Of a DNA stretch of 64,000 nucleotides, positions 1 through 11,845 are shown in pieces; positions within the stretch are counted from its first letter, which is position 1; every line of letters begins with the position of its first letter. Under the pieces are notes generated by a model. That model made no database searches and was not told the DNA's origin. It worked only from the letters and a program-made list of their open reading frames with translations. Location of the stretch: NCBI GenBank assembly GCA_019095985.1, contig CM032669.1, positions 8,842,569-8,906,568 on the forward strand, in the 5' to 3' direction. The position numbers and the translations under genes are program-made. This stretch comes from Streblospio benedicti. Its lineage: Eukaryota; Annelida; Polychaeta; Spionida; Spionidae.

Positions 1-99
1 ATATTCAAATATCATCAGTGATATTGAGAACTGAATAAGTATTTTATGATCCATTGTATATTTTTCCGTACAGAGAATACGCTCCGAGTAACCTTTTAA

Positions 100-262
100 C
101 AGCCCGCTGCTTGGGATGATGGTAACATTCTGGTCTCACAACCTTCGGGTCATGAGTTCGAGTCCCGTCAGGACCTCTTGATATAGTCAAATGGAAGCTA
201 TGTCTTCAGCTATGTCAATAGTGGGTAGGAGCTTGCTTGCCATAGCAGAGAGCGTAGAATTG
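100..262 (+). mobile_element. tRNA-derived SINE fragment
   Basis: CATGAGTTCGAGTCCCGTC at about 151-170 resembles an RNA polymerase III B box, and a degenerate A box lies about 45 bp upstream. The following 211-250 segment (GTGGGTAGGAGCTTGCTTGC) reappears inside the foldback at 8500-8639, which marks it as repetitive. Confidence 0.45.
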
Positions 263-1440
263 AAAAAGTATTGCCCACACTCCAAGGAAAAACTACATAC
301 CCCCCAACACAATATTACTATCTATATTATTCATGGTCCTACTGTTATAATATTGTGTCGTGTATACGTGTATTAACATTCTAAAGACATCTTCAATACA
401 CACATATAAATGTTTTTCACAAATCTACAACATTTTGTGTAAATCTAGCGGTAAAAACACTTGCTCATTTCCCCTCACCTACTACCTTCTTTTTTTTTGG
501 TAGGTAACTGCTGAAATCTACACTCAATTTACAATTGAGCCAGTCAAGGTTAAAACCTTTGCCTGGACATTATATTTCAAGGACTGTGGTGAACCTCACA
601 TAATACAAATCATAAACAAATGATTATCAGGTGAATTGCTTTCCATTTCCATATGTTTTTTGTTGTTATATAGATAACTCTATCATCGTATCTCACGTCT
701 ATATACGCAGTATATCTGTGTGAACAAGGACCTGTAAAGGTAGTGTGAGTGATCAAGCCGTGAAAATCGACGATCAGACCACTACAGATAATTTCACTTT
801 AAATAAAATATTTTTAACGCAAGCTTGCCAATAATCTCATTTAGGTGGCTTCCATTTAGCCCAGGGTGTGTGTCAAACCAATGAAACTATTGTGTTATGA
901 TCTTAACTTTGTTTGAAAAGTTCAGCCTTCCCCTCAAAATTACTACGAATTTGGCGTAAACAATGTTCATATTACGCTACAATACAAAACAAATACTTAG
1001 GTCCAACAAACGCTTTAACATTAGCTGTAAAGTGTAGTGACGTACCACGCAGTCGCACATGCGCAGTCGCATTGAATGTCTTCTGACACAAATAATCGTG
1101 CACAAGTCACAGTGCAAGCACTTTGGCACGATCTCCACACTTTATGAAGAGATTTACTTCCAAAAATGTCAAGCGGCTGTGTTGACCTTTTTATTTGTTG
1201 TTGGGGGAAATTAGTGGAAATATTTTCATCTATTTATATACACTTATTGCCAGCGACGTTGAGTAAACACGACATTGTCATGTTTAGATTTACCAACTAA
1301 AAATGTTTACAACTATAAATACATTGTAGCTTCATTTCGTGCCTGTGAAAAGAGTGGGTGGGCAGTTACCAAGACAATAATAATAACAATTCAGTATTTA
1401 TTTGCAACCATACAATCAGTTGAACATATATACATAGTAT
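263..1440. other. Intergenic, nothing recognised
   Basis: AT-rich DNA without coding, hairpin or repeat structure that I can support. Confidence 0.5.
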
Positions 1441-1449
1441 TTAAATAGT

Positions 1450-1735
1450 ATTCAGAGGACTACAGACCACTCCAGGTCATTGGCTTCCTTTTCACACCCT
1501 GTATATCCTTTTCAACTCACTGGGGGCATACAGCACATCGTAGCTATTGAAGCGCAGACGTGCTATTTACTTGCAAGACCTGTACCTATTTAACGTGTAG
1601 GTGCCACGAAGCAGTGTGCAACCTGTTGAGGTCAGTTTGCTCAACACTCCCCCACCAGACCCGACCGGGAACCCACGACCTTCTGGTCACGAGTCGAACT
1701 CCCTATCCACTCGGCCACGGAAGCACTAGATTATG
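1450..1735 (-). mobile_element. tRNA-derived SINE (family S1), copy 1
   Basis: Read on the - strand it opens with GTGGCCGAGTGGATAGGG, an A box like those of tRNA-Leu/Ser. The B-box region follows near 1655-1700, and the tRNA-unrelated body runs to about 1450. The body phrases CATACAGCACATCG and CCTATTTAACGTGTAGGT recur at 59141-59404 and 63848-64000. Confidence 0.7.
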
Positions 1736-1789
1736 GCATCAAAGGGTAATACGCTTATTTTGGCCCCCCTGTGCGGTAAACTAACGTGG

Positions 1790-2110
1790 CATCATCTGCA
1801 GAGGTGAAGTGGGGAGGGCCGGGTATTAACTCACTAACATGGTTATAGATGATCAGGACGTTGTTGGGGTGTTGGAGGGTTCTATCCACTCACAGGACGG
1901 GGGTTGGGTGCCATCAGGACTGGATGGTTCTGTTAAGCCTGGCTGGGTGTGGTCTCTGGGTGCTTGTCCCGGATGTAACTGCCAATATTTTGGTGGGCTT
2001 TATGTGTGGTTTTTACTAACAACAGAAATATGAAATGCGACTGGATTTGCCGTTATTGATTTTTCTGCCCCAAGTGTATGTACTAGTCAAAATTAACAAT
2101 GACAATATAA
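1790..2110. other. G/T-rich unique stretch
   Basis: G-rich sequence next to SINE copy 1. It shares CCGTTATTGATTTTTC with 60929-60944, so it may be old repeat material. No gene is supported. Confidence 0.25.
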
Positions 2111-2520
2111 CTGGGAACACTAGTGTCAAACGTTTGATAAATACATATCCTATCACCTTGCTCTCCTCTCGGCGTCTCAGCAAGATGACATACCAATGAG
2201 TTATTGTGTTATTCCCAGACAGGTCAGTATCACTGATGAACCTAAATGATACGTATGCTAGTTACAGACTGCTATTATTTTTAACGTCCATAATGATCAT
2301 TATAAACTAGAGAATACACAGAAATGCGCAGGCCGTTAAGACGAGTGTCGCCTCCGTCATTCGGGAGAACGCGTCACTCGTAACATGTAACAAAGCTCAT
2401 TAGCATGTGACACAGTTAGGAATATCGCAATAGTTAATTCTGTGACCTAACCGAACTCGGGCGAGAAATCGTAGTAGGAGTAAGAGGAAGATGAGGATGA
2501 TACGGAGGATGAGCAGCATC

Positions 2521-2579
2521 ACTAGCAGCAGCAGCAGCAGCAGCAGCAGCGGCGGCGGCGGCGGCAGCAGCGGCAGCGG

Positions 2580-2611
<32 letters not shown>

Positions 2612-2633
2612 ACAACAGCAGCAGCAGCAGCAA
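2521..2633. repeat. Trinucleotide repeat (AGC/GGC/AAC)
   Basis: A run of AGC, GGC and AAC triplets, open in three frames on two strands (poly-Ser, poly-Ala, poly-Leu). No start context, splice signal or flanking conserved protein supports translation. Confidence 0.85.
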
Positions 2634-2668
2634 GACATACGTAGTTGCACCCAACATACAAGTGGTCC

Positions 2669-2750
2669 TCAATGGTTCAGTGGTTAGCGCATACGACATG
2701 AAAACGGGATTTGCCTAAGTCGCATGTTCGCGCCCCGGTCATCGCAGACA
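2669..2750 (+). mobile_element. Possible tRNA-like SINE head
   Basis: AATGGTTCAGTGGTTAGCGC looks like a tRNA D-arm/A box. ATGTTCGCGCCCCGGTC, 45 bp on, is a degenerate B box. It lacks a clean acceptor stem, so it is not a tRNA gene. Confidence 0.4.
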
Positions 2751-2881
2751 CAGTGTCACCAAAACATTTAAATCGTGCGTCTGCCACTGAGTTGCTGATC
2801 TCCACCGAGCGCGTCGCCACAGTACAGTGTTACTACTAGACGGTCGCGACGTCAAGCGTTAGGTTCGGAAGCCTTGTTAGG

Positions 2882-4220
2882 CCCCCATTTCACATGGCCG
2901 ATCCTAGCTCCACATCTTCCAGAAGACGCCCGTTTTGTCATTTCGGGGTGGATTGTGCGTGATCTGGCCTCAAATGAGGAGTGATTTGGCTGGTTCGGCA
3001 GGGAATGGGCCGTTTTGGGCGGTTTATGGATGAATCTTTCTTACTTCGGCTTGTGTGCTCCAAACCACACCATCGCAATGCTTTTCGGGGCTGTCTGGGG
3101 GGCTTTCTATACTATTTGCAACATCCTTAGGTCTTTTTGCTGAACTGTGGCCTCGTCTGCTGCAGTGGGAAGATGTATGGTGACAGATGAAACCGTAAGT
3201 GCCGCCACCACCGTTACAATCGGAAGCAACAGAAGCATAGAAAGGAAGTATCTTTTTCAACAGCACGATGCTCCAATACTAGTGGGATCTACCTGGAAAA
3301 AATGGCTCACTTCTGCCAGTTTCGGGCGCAAAAAGTGTTATCACTTCTCTGGAGAAGTGATTTTGACTTTTTTCGGCCTGTGGGCTCCCGTTTTGGATTA
3401 TTGAGTGGTTGATCTCTATCAACGTTTTGGTTTTCTGCTTCATCTGGAGAACTAACTTGTTCATCGTTAGGTTTCTCTGCTACCAGTGGGTTTGCTGCCA
3501 ATTTTCATAAAGACGTTCCAGTTTTATGTTGTGCTGGTTCCAAATGCTCCCATTAGCTTGCCTTTTGATCCAGTCCATCTGAAAGGTCACAGACCGTAAT
3601 TACAGACGATCCCGAAAGCTTTAGCTACAGAATACATTGTTGTTTGTGTCCCAAGGATTATACTCAAACACGTATTCACGATGATTAGGCAACGAATAAT
3701 GGCAACAATGGTAGCCGTTGCACTTATCTTGCTGTAGCTCAACAACAACACTAGGAAGAGGATAGAAGAGAGAGAATAATACAAGCGACTGTAGAAGATG
3801 AAGATGATAAGGCTTCAGAAGGCGGCCTTGAAGATGTTTATGTTGATGCTGGCCAGCAGAGACTACCATATACTCAGATGAGATTTTGGGTACGGCTCTG
3901 GGTCAGTCATGCTGCTGTTTAGAAGATAAACACGCGTTGAAAGACCGATGCTGGTGGGATTTCATGGTTTGATAGCCACAAAGAGGGACGGCGCCACTAT
4001 TTTCGGCAGCCGATCAACACGTACATGCTTCTTCTATATCGGCCATTTTCCTTCACCTACATCGTTCCTGACGGCCTGTGCGACTCGGTGACTTTGGCAT
4101 GCTTCGTCTTCAGACTCTTGCATAACAAATAATGATATATTCACGCCGATCCACCCCGCAATGACAGATCGGGCGTCTTTTGGAGGATCTAGAGCTAGGA
4201 TCGGCCATGTGAAATGGGGG
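2882..4220. mobile_element. TIR DNA transposon, about 1.34 kb
   Basis: The ends are inverted repeats of about 80 bp with some mismatches: CCCCCATTTCACATGGCCGA at left, and its complement at right ending TGTGAAATGGGGG. Both ends also share CGGGGTGGAT. Short open frames lie on the - strand (for example 3501-3307, containing LLQRSDNTFCARNWQK), and a related frame occurs in the second copy at 5952. No transposase motif is recognised, so the superfamily is open. Confidence 0.75.
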
Positions 4221-5950
4221 GTTTAAAAGGTGTGCCCCGTGTAGAGCAGTAGAGGAGAGCCACCCCTCAGCAAGTAAAAGAACTCACCTAGTTTGAAAAC
4301 AATAGCTAGTGTGATCCTTCCATTCCCGAGGCTCTGTTACCTAACTAACCTGCCCTGGAGGTCCATGTACCAACAACACGTGGCCTCCATCTGCACATAT
4401 GATGACAAAGCCCTGCAGATTAACATACAGATACAGATGGTGGCTGGCAGAGATTTCCCGTCCGTTCTAAGGTCAGCATCGGGATTGTGATCGCGACCTA
4501 AACACAGAACCCCGGCCCAAGTTAAACACGTGATGAACAATCTGGTGTGAAGAGACAACTGCCCCCTGAATCTGCTGGTGAAGCTGCCACAAGACTGCCA
4601 GGTAAGACAAAACCAGTGTATGGTCCTTGCAAAACAAAACCCGCTATTTTTGTCACAAATAATACCAATGACACGTCCACTGCGATAACTTTTATTTTCA
4701 CGAAGCCAGTTCATTGTAGGCTTCACAAATAAAAAAAAACACAAAAAAATCCAACCTTGCAATACTGACAAAACACAGAGGCTTACGTCCTCTCAAGAAA
4801 CATCTCATCTCACCTAACAGCGTAAAGAGGGGATACAAAAAAATCGCCGGCGACAACTACCGCTGAGCAGACTACTTTTCGCCGTGCAACCTTCCGCTTT
4901 TCGGCGGTGGCGGCGGCGGTGGCGGCGGTATACCTGTAAAAGACGCAGGCCACAGTGACAGAGGGGAGCGAGTGGCCTAACGTAGCTGCTACACGCCGCC
5001 GATATTACAGGTAACTATAGCTGCAGCGAGCACGTCGCAGCTGCTCACATTGCCAGTCGCCTTGGCACGTATTGCAGGAGGCAGACGATCGTATGCAGCA
5101 CACAGCAGTATATGGCAGAGGGGCACACGATTTTCATATATATTTGGAATAGGATATGATGATTATGCTGCAGTCGTATCATACGGGTAATGTAAGATGC
5201 TGTTCTTTAGTAGTTGCTATGCAATGGCTAGTTTCTGCTTGGATTTGCACATGCACAGTCAGAATTGGCTGCAGTAAGCGGGTTCTGTGTGTAAGGACAC
5301 GTCTTTTGGGAGTAGTAGTGTGCATGGATCAGGTAGGGTGAACAAAGAGAGCATGCGGAAAGTGATGTCTTGCTTATGTTATGTTAACATCTTGGAAAAC
5401 AAAGTTAATATTTCAGATTGCGTCTCGTGTTATGTTAGATCTTCAAGCATCAATTCAACTGCTTTGTATGAGTGGTTATCATTGTTATGCCACTGTCGTG
5501 ATTGTTTAGTACAATGCTACTAGATCAAAGATATTTCATGATATTCCATTATTTTAAGCGTTTGTTCGCTTTTGGCAAACTACATTTTTATAAAGCACGG
5601 AAACATAATTTCCTATTATATTAAGGCATTAACAATTTCGTGAGCACGAATTTAAAAGTATAATTTATTTTATTTCCTGAATAGTGAATTCACTGACACC
5701 TCTAGATGATTGCAAAAACATAACTAGATTGGTGAAATTGTACACTACTCTGATACGGATATTAAAATTCGTCCGAAAAATAAAGGGTCGCATGTCATCG
5801 TCAGATCTTACGCAGTTGATAAAGAAAATGGACCGTGCTAATGATACAGACGTGAAACTGACGGCGATGTCATGGTTTCTTGAGCTGGCATTTACAGTAA
5901 TCAAATGGATATTACGATGTACACAACAACAACCAACTATTGTACGGTAC
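4221..5950. other. Intergenic, with a GC/CGG-rich patch at 4845-5060
   Basis: The patch has a GGCGGTGGCGGC run and ends near a donor-like ATTACAG|GTAACT at about 5010. It could be a promoter or 5' exon of the downstream membrane-protein gene, but there is no direct support. Antiparallel open frames at 5684-5968 look fortuitous. Confidence 0.25.
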
Positions 5951-5951
5951 A

Positions 5952-6640
5952 CCCCCAATTTCACATAGACGATGGTAGTTCCAGATGCTCAAGAAGACGC
6001 CAGAATCTTAGTGTCATTTCGAGGTAGTTTGTGGGTGCTCTGGCCTCAACTTTGGGAGTGATCTGGCTGGTTAGGTTGGGAATGGCGCACGCCTGGCTGG
6101 TTCTGTGTCTTATTTGCTTAACGATGGGATTATCTACTGCTTTGGGAGGATGATAGTTGGCAAATTGAATCGTAACTGCCGCCTCCGCCGTTACAGTCTG
6201 AAGCAATGGAAGCATGAAACAGAAGCATCTGTTCCAACAGTTCTGTTGTTCACGATGCTCCATGATTAATGCTGTCTTCCTGGAGGAAATGGCACACTTC
6301 TGTCTAGTTCTGGCGCAAAAAGTGTTATCACTTCTCTGGAGAAGTGTGTTTGATTTGTTTTCGGCCTGTAGGTTCCCGTTATGGATTATTGAGTTGTTGA
6401 TTTGCTTTTCTAGGTCGTCTGGAGGGCTAACTTGATCATCGTTAGATCTTTCTGCTTTTGAAGGTGGTTTGCTGGCGATGATCATAGAAATATTCCCGTG
6501 TTATGGTGTGATATTTCCGAATGGCCCCATAAGCCTACCTTTTCATCCAGTCCATCTGAATAGGCACAGACTGTTATTTTAAACGGTCCCATACATTTCG
6601 GCCACAAAATATGCACACGAGGCAGCATTTTTGCTATCAT
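5952..6640. mobile_element. Second, partial copy of the 2882-4220 transposon
   Basis: Begins with CCCCCAATTTCACATAGACG and follows the first copy through CGCAAAAAGTGTTATCACTT and on to CATCCAGTCCATCTGAA. The similarity then fades and no right inverted repeat is found. The - strand frame 6485-5961 (174 codons, LLQRSDNTFCAR) parallels that of the first copy, which hints at a shared ancestral protein. Confidence 0.65.
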
Positions 6641-8040
6641 TTCCAGCATCTTGAGCATCTGGAGGTATCATTGAAATTGAAATCGTTTGAAATTGAGGGG
6701 TGATTTAATTAAGGCAAGACCATTAAAATTGAAGCAATGGAATGTACGAATTTTAAACTCTGTTACAGTGTTTTTTAAACGCACTCCGTCAATATGTGGG
6801 ACATCCAGTGCTCTAGCTGGAGGACTTACTACGATAAATTAATGAAGAAGCTACGCTTTCCTGTGGAATGTGTTATTGCTATAAATCTACCTGTAACTGA
6901 CATACGCTTAGTGAAGCTCTTCAAAAGAAACAGATATTTAATTACTTACTGATGACATAACGGGCTGTAGTTCGCAGGAAATGATGCGACAAATTCAGCA
7001 TAAGAATCTGTTGAATAACAACGTAGGAAAGTGCTACTGTCTTCATTAATCAGACACAACAATTGCTTACGGAGAGTTCATTGAATTGAACAAACACGTA
7101 CCTTGAGCGCTGTTCCCAGCAGAGTCGCATAATAACAGTATCCATGTTATTAGCATTTTTCTTGGTAAAATTTTATTATTGGCACTGAGCAGACTAAGGA
7201 AATGTAAGTGGATTGATATAGAAGCTGTGAAAATGATTTGCAGTCGTATTATGATATGTAATACTTGTGCATGTTTAGATCTTATTTAACCTATATCACT
7301 CATGCAAATGAAGCACGAGAGATAAGAAATGCACTTCTTTCCTCCCAGCAATGTGTGACTTTAAGTGTTATTGTGATTTTTATGATTTTTGCAAACTAGC
7401 AGAATTTTATAATATTAATGTTCTTTGTACACATGACAAAACAAATAACGTAGGCACCCCCTCCTCCGTATGTGTGTGCACAATGTTGCAAACAATTCGT
7501 AGCTGGCTCATTGACTATATTGTTTAATACTAATAGGTAGCAAAACTGGTTTTAAAAGTCTGAAAAGGCTCATTAGAATTTGAGTCGAAAATGACGTCAC
7601 CATATTAAATTTATCACATCTAATTAATAGCGTGAGCAAAGATTCGCTGATGGTTTATTGTTATGTTGAAATATGTGACAAACGTGGATATCATATTATA
7701 CGTCTGCTTCCAAACTATGCAAGCCTGGAGACTGTCAGGGCCGACAGAAGGTGAGATTTGACGACTCAATTAGCAACGCCCCACCCTCACCCCCCAGTCC
7801 TCAACTCTTTTTTTCAAAACCCCCTGACGGCCTTGACTGTGAAAAACGTAATCAGACATTCCACTGTCTGGATAACTATACACCGCTCCCTAATGGTGTT
7901 CAAGATGATATTAATTAGCGGGTCTGGGCACTGTTTTCCTAGAAGCTGTACTTTTGCTGTCTATAGACTCACCTCTTTGTACGTTTAATCGAGGCGGTGA
8001 CTTTATAACTCCATAATATAAATGAAATTCCCGCGACGAC
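6641..8040. other. Intergenic, nothing recognised
   Basis: AT-rich. Short open frames only, no repeats seen within the window. Confidence 0.4.
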
Positions 8041-8100
8041 ATGCAAGCAGCTCGCTGGTCGCTGCTCGCTGTGTAACTATGAGCGTGTTGTGTGTTGCAG

Positions 8101-8244
8101 TGGCTCCCGTCCCAGCACAGCGTCCACCATACTGCGGCTAATCACCTCGCCCAAGGCCGCCGCCGCCGCCCGGGCCGCTGCCGGCGGCTGCTGCTCCCGC
8201 GGCCCGCGCTGGCTGCCCGCGCCACTCGCAGGCTGCTTCACCAG
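8101..8244 (+). CDS. Exon of the membrane-protein gene (N-terminal cytosolic part)
   Basis: GC-rich island in AT-rich DNA with acceptor TGTGTTGCAG and donor CCAG|GTACCT. In the phase that fits the next exon it reads SRPSTASTILRLITSP and then an Ala-rich, Cys-containing stretch. Its last two bases AG pair with the first base C of exon 15512 to make Ser. The donor region is duplicated 47 bp downstream (see the splice-site entry). It could instead be a 5' UTR exon. Confidence 0.55.
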
Positions 8245-8503
8245 GTACCTCGCCTTATAATCACCCCTCAATGTGGCCTTCGCTTCACCAGGTAACCCAC
8301 CTCGTAATAACCCGCCACTGCAGCCTTCGCTCAAGGGTCGTTTAGGTGACTGTCCCCTCTCGTCTCCACCGCACTCTAAATATCAGATGTTAAATTGACC
8401 TCTGAAATGTTTCACAAGACATTGGATTATAATAATTTATTAATTTATGTGACCTAATTCTTAAGTTTCTAATTTTGATTTTCCCAAGTTTGTGGATACA
8501 ATT

Positions 8504-8543
<40 letters not shown>

Positions 8544-8599
8544 ATGGCAAGCAAGCTCCTACTCTATGTCAATATAGTGGGTAGGAGCTTGCTTGCCAT

Positions 8600-8635
<36 letters not shown>

Positions 8636-11600
8636 AATTCCTAATTTAATCTTTATATCGTCTTTGGTTATACGTAGAGTATTCAAACCAGTAGGATAGA
8701 TACATGTACTTCTATTTGTGTTTTATAAGCATAGAAAAGTGCAAACTGACAGTCGGCACATCTTTAGCAATGTTTGGATTGATCACTTGACCTCATTCAC
8801 ATCCTGAGATGAACAAGCCTGCGATTGGTCAGAATTTTTGATAAGAATAGTTATGTGTCAGAGGTCTCCTCAGTCATATGATACTCAGAGTGCCACCACG
8901 ACGCGTCAACATGCAAATAGTCAACACAGACTTGTTATGGCCAAGCGATGCAAGTTTACCATCTAAATGTACATGCGCCGAGGGAAAAAAAACTCCAGCG
9001 TGTATGGGTTTATCAATACAGCAAGTGGTTTTATCACTCGATGACATGTGATTCAATGACGGGCGAGTGCTGATATAACTCCCAATGTTCTGCCATTAGC
9101 ATTCGTTTCCAATGTATTCAATAACCATTTTATAGAAAGTGTGAACTCGTGTACATAATTAGCTCAATTTTATAACACTTGCTTCTTTCCATTAACAACC
9201 CCTCCCCCTCCACATGCTTACACATCACGCAAACAGGAGGGAACTACTTACCGAGAGTAATCACACGCACTACTTCCCAATTAGTTGCTGCTATAGTGTC
9301 ACCCGTTTTATTACCTCCATTTTTCGTGGTGAGAAGGACAGAGCAACTATGAATTGTGCGAAAATGCTAGGTCTTTTTAGTGTAAGATACAAGTTAGTGA
9401 CATAATTGCATGCGGTCGTCTACAGGTGTATATCTGTTAAGCTAGGGGCACAACTGGCCATGCAGACGTTTTGGCTGCAATGCTTTTTTTTCGGGTTTGC
9501 GGTGTCTATATTACTACGCCGTTTTCCCCATGCAGTGACACATATATAGGCACATGTGGCACTGACTCTGGAAGTTACAAGTGCGTCTGCAGTGGGTTGT
9601 ATTGAGCTGGCCGTGAGGTCAACATGGGTCGAATGTGCGTCTATGCACTGTGTGATTCCTAAAGCATGACATTCGTACGTTTGCTTGCACAGCCAAAGTA
9701 AAGCACTGTGTGTTTGGTAGGGGGGTATAATATTTTAGTCTGTATTGGATGTTAAAAGCTGCAAGAAAAGAGTCGCATTCCACTGATTTTTACACCTCTA
9801 ATTATTATATAGTGGTACCGTCCCGATGTGTTCAAGTCCTGGGTACACACCACACCACGGGTTTCCTCACTCAAATTTAGGGACATCCTCGAAAGTAATT
9901 TGCTTATAAATTGAAAACTAATGATTCAAAAATAGTTTTTGAAACACCGTTGTAAAAAAGTTATCCACGCCCTTTCCAATGGTGTATCATACAACCTAGT
10001 CTTTCTTTCAAAAGATCTTTTATCTCATAGTTTTTATTTCTATAATTACAAAGATTGGCTTAAAAGATTTTTCGAAAACATATTTGGAAAGAGCTCCCCA
10101 GGAGATTTCTTATGAGTTAAACCAGAAACTGTAAGGAATGAAAAAAAACAAGCTGTGAATAATAGATATATACATAAGATCTCAATGTAAAAAAGAGAAG
10201 TATGACAGCATTTACTATTTACAGGATATTATTATTATTGGTATGATGGCCATATTTGTAGTGTCCACATTCCAAGGATTAATGCCATGCCCTTTCACAG
10301 AATACTGATATCTGTATTATACAATTTCACATTATCAGGTTTTTGGCATATAAACAATTTGATATAGAATTACATAGTAAATTAATTCTAAAATTAAATA
10401 GGTTACCTTGAAATTCTGAAATATTTTTGTATCATGAAATTAGTAGAGTAAAATAATGTAACAATCCTATAAAGCATAGGCCACAACAGGTCGCATGGCT
10501 AATCTACTGCCAGTCTACTGCCAAAAACTTATGGAGATCGTAAAGATCAGTGCATGTTCAGTGCGACAAACGTTGGCAGTACAGTGGCCTCAGAAGACGT
10601 TTGTTGATCTCACGCCCACCGTAATAAATCCAAATAAATCCAAATAAATCCAAATAAATCCCACTGCCGGCGAACACACAAGGTACCATGTGCCCATAGC
10701 TTCACGTGGCAAACGACGCACCCCTGAAAAAACGTGCGAGTAGAATGTCCGCAAGGCCGGTTGTGCCCATAGCTTAATCTAGGTGAAAGAGGATAGTAAA
10801 GTCAATGCCTCCTACAAGGTTTTCCTAGAAAAAAAACAACCTGAAATCAGAATCCTACCTAAATGACATGTACGTGTCCAATGCCATGTGCAATGACATA
10901 AATAACAAGAGGTTTTTAAATTCAGCTAATGCCATGGTATGTTGCAGAATATTAAACATCACAGTATTCTTCATAATGCATTCACATGATTTCAAAACCT
11001 TTCCGTGGTGGGCTTTAACTAAATTTAGCCAATAAAAACTTCCTGTTAGTGATACGTGACCAAAATAGGCATGAACTTTGTTCGGAAACATCAAAACTTA
11101 GATGGCAGAGGACAGTGGTAGCGTATTACAATTACTAAGATGAATGTACCGACTCCCATTGTGTTTCTGTGGTTTGATACCCTATTCTCTTTGAATAAGA
11201 ATAGTGTTTGTATATCAAATATAGTACACGCAGCTCCCAGGCCATGCTGTACTCATTCATTGTAGCTGCACATTGTCGGTCTCCCTGCTGTCATCATGCT
11301 CCAGTGTCAGTGATAATCCTGGTGTAGACGACACTAGCCAAACAAACCGGAATTATTAATTGTGCTCCTCAATCTTAGTGCTTTGCTTTCAGAAAATATA
11401 CGGGTGTAGTTGTGAGGTCATGGTATTAAAAATGATGGGATCACGAGTATTGTCGTGGATAGTTTTATGACGCTAGTGTTACTAGCGCTACAATGAGACT
11501 TTGTCGTCATTGGAAAAGTCAAAATCTCATAAACCTTGAAATTCACTTAACATTGATAAAAAAACAGGCATTCTTAATACATCCTGCATAGAGGTATCAT

Positions 11601-11812
11601 TCCATTAATCATCTTTTTCTTTTTTTTTTTTTTTTTTTTTCTTTTTTTCTTTTTTGGGGGGGGGGGTGATAGGCCTACATAGTTCAGTATTTTTTCCTAA
11701 TATCTGCTTTTTGAAACACATCGACGTTTGACTAGTACTTAAAGCGTTGTTAACTCTGCATTTAGACACTGTTACACGAACAGAAGTAGTATTCAGGTAA
11801 TCATCTTATTTT

Positions 11813-11845
<33 letters not shown>

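Noticed and set aside
2400-2718. Poly-Leu, poly-Ala and poly-Ser open frames on both strands
   Set aside because: All come from one trinucleotide repeat. There is no start context, splice signal or conserved flank.
5665-5968. Antiparallel open frames of about 95-99 codons
   Set aside because: They mirror each other in AT-rich DNA with no motif, splice site or repeat support.
8077-8334. 85-codon - strand frame in the GC-rich patch
   Set aside because: Shadow of the + strand exon, which has matching splice sites and phase.
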